Origin: an uncultured Alphaproteobacteria bacterium
Lineage (GTDB): Bacteria; Pseudomonadota; Alphaproteobacteria; Caulobacterales; Caulobacteraceae
DNA length: 37,240 nt
Reading direction: 5' to 3'
NCBI GenBank assembly: GCA_903912465.1
Contig: CAIWHQ010000023.1
Location: 1-37,240 of the forward strand
Part shown: piece after piece, positions 36,912-37,240 of the stretch
Layout: the number at the start of each line of letters is the position of its first letter
How positions within the stretch are numbered: the stretch's first letter is position 1
The notes under the pieces: generated by a model
Seen by the model: only the letters and a program-made list of their open reading frames with translations
What the model was told of the DNA's origin: nothing
Databases searched by the model: none
Made by a program: the position numbers and the translations under genes

Positions 36912-37240
36912 ATGTCTGCGCGTGAAGTCGATCTGCCGTCAGCGGATCGCCCCGTTTATTCGAACAACTACAAGTCCGTGGTCCTGACCCTCCTGGTCAC
37001 GGCCTACACCTTCAACTTCATCGACCGCACGATCATTTCCACGATCGGCCAGGCCATCAAGGTCGATCTGAAGATCACGGACACCCAGCTCGGCCTCCTC
37101 GGCGGGCTCTATTTCGCCCTGCTCTATACCACTCTCGGGATCCCGATCGCGCGCCTCGCAGAGCGGTTCTCCAGGGTCAACATCATCACCGCGGCCATCG
37201 TCATCTGGTCGGGATTCACCGCCCTCTGCGGCACGGCGAC
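36912..37240 (+). CDS. MFS transporter, 5' part (runs off window)
   Basis: Translated by eye: MSAREVDLPSADRPVYSNNYKSVVLTLLVTAYTFNFIDRTIISTIGQAIKVDLKITDTQLGLLGGLYFALLYTTLGIPIARLAERFSRVNIITAAIVIWSGFTALCGTA; no stop before the window end. Confidence 0.88.
   Translation, partial: MSAREVDLPSADRPVYSNNYKSVVLTLLVTAYTFNFIDRTIISTIGQAIKVDLKITDTQLGLLGGLYFALLYTTLGIPIARLAERFSRVNIITAAIVIWSGFTALCGTA

Noticed and set aside
1-37240. CRISPR array
   Set aside because: No regularly spaced repeat cluster seen; the 29-bp repeats are single copies about 5 kb apart.

Overview
GC-rich bacterial chromosomal window, probably alphaproteobacterial and Caulobacterales/Sphingomonadales-like judging by protein style (no search was run). 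Four parts can be read. (1) 1-8.8 kb: a catabolic/uptake neighbourhood with an acyl-CoA dehydrogenase, a MaoC/hotdog-like protein, a TetR regulator, an MFS symporter divergent from a TonB-dependent receptor (TBDR), a decayed VOC-family gene and an aldo/keto reductase. (2) 8.8-13.9 kb: one very large gene (about 1.6 kaa) encoding DUF4011-like + UPF1-like SF1 helicase + Vsr/DUF559-like nuclease + DUF3320-like C-terminus, a candidate single-gene anti-phage system. It is bracketed by near-identical 29-bp direct repeats. (3) 14.0-29.6 kb: a divergent sulfatase/TBDR catabolic locus. It has three secreted S1 sulfatases with formylglycine motifs, its own formylglycine-generating enzyme, a GntR regulator, a TBDR, three alpha/beta hydrolases (one Tat-like with Ala at the nucleophile position), an acyl-CoA ligase, a nitronate monooxygenase-like flavoprotein and a second copy of the hotdog-like family. 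(4) 29.9-37.2 kb: tRNA-Ser(GCU) followed by housekeeping genes (enoyl-CoA hydratase, gatB/gatA/gatC, DUF4010 membrane protein, TrmH-type methyltransferase, start of an MFS gene). The most interesting structural signal is that the repeats flanking the helicase match the 3' end plus 3' flank of the tRNA-Ser gene, in the same orientation. This suggests parts 2 and 3 are two accessory modules stacked at a tRNA-Ser attachment site, although no integrase is visible.
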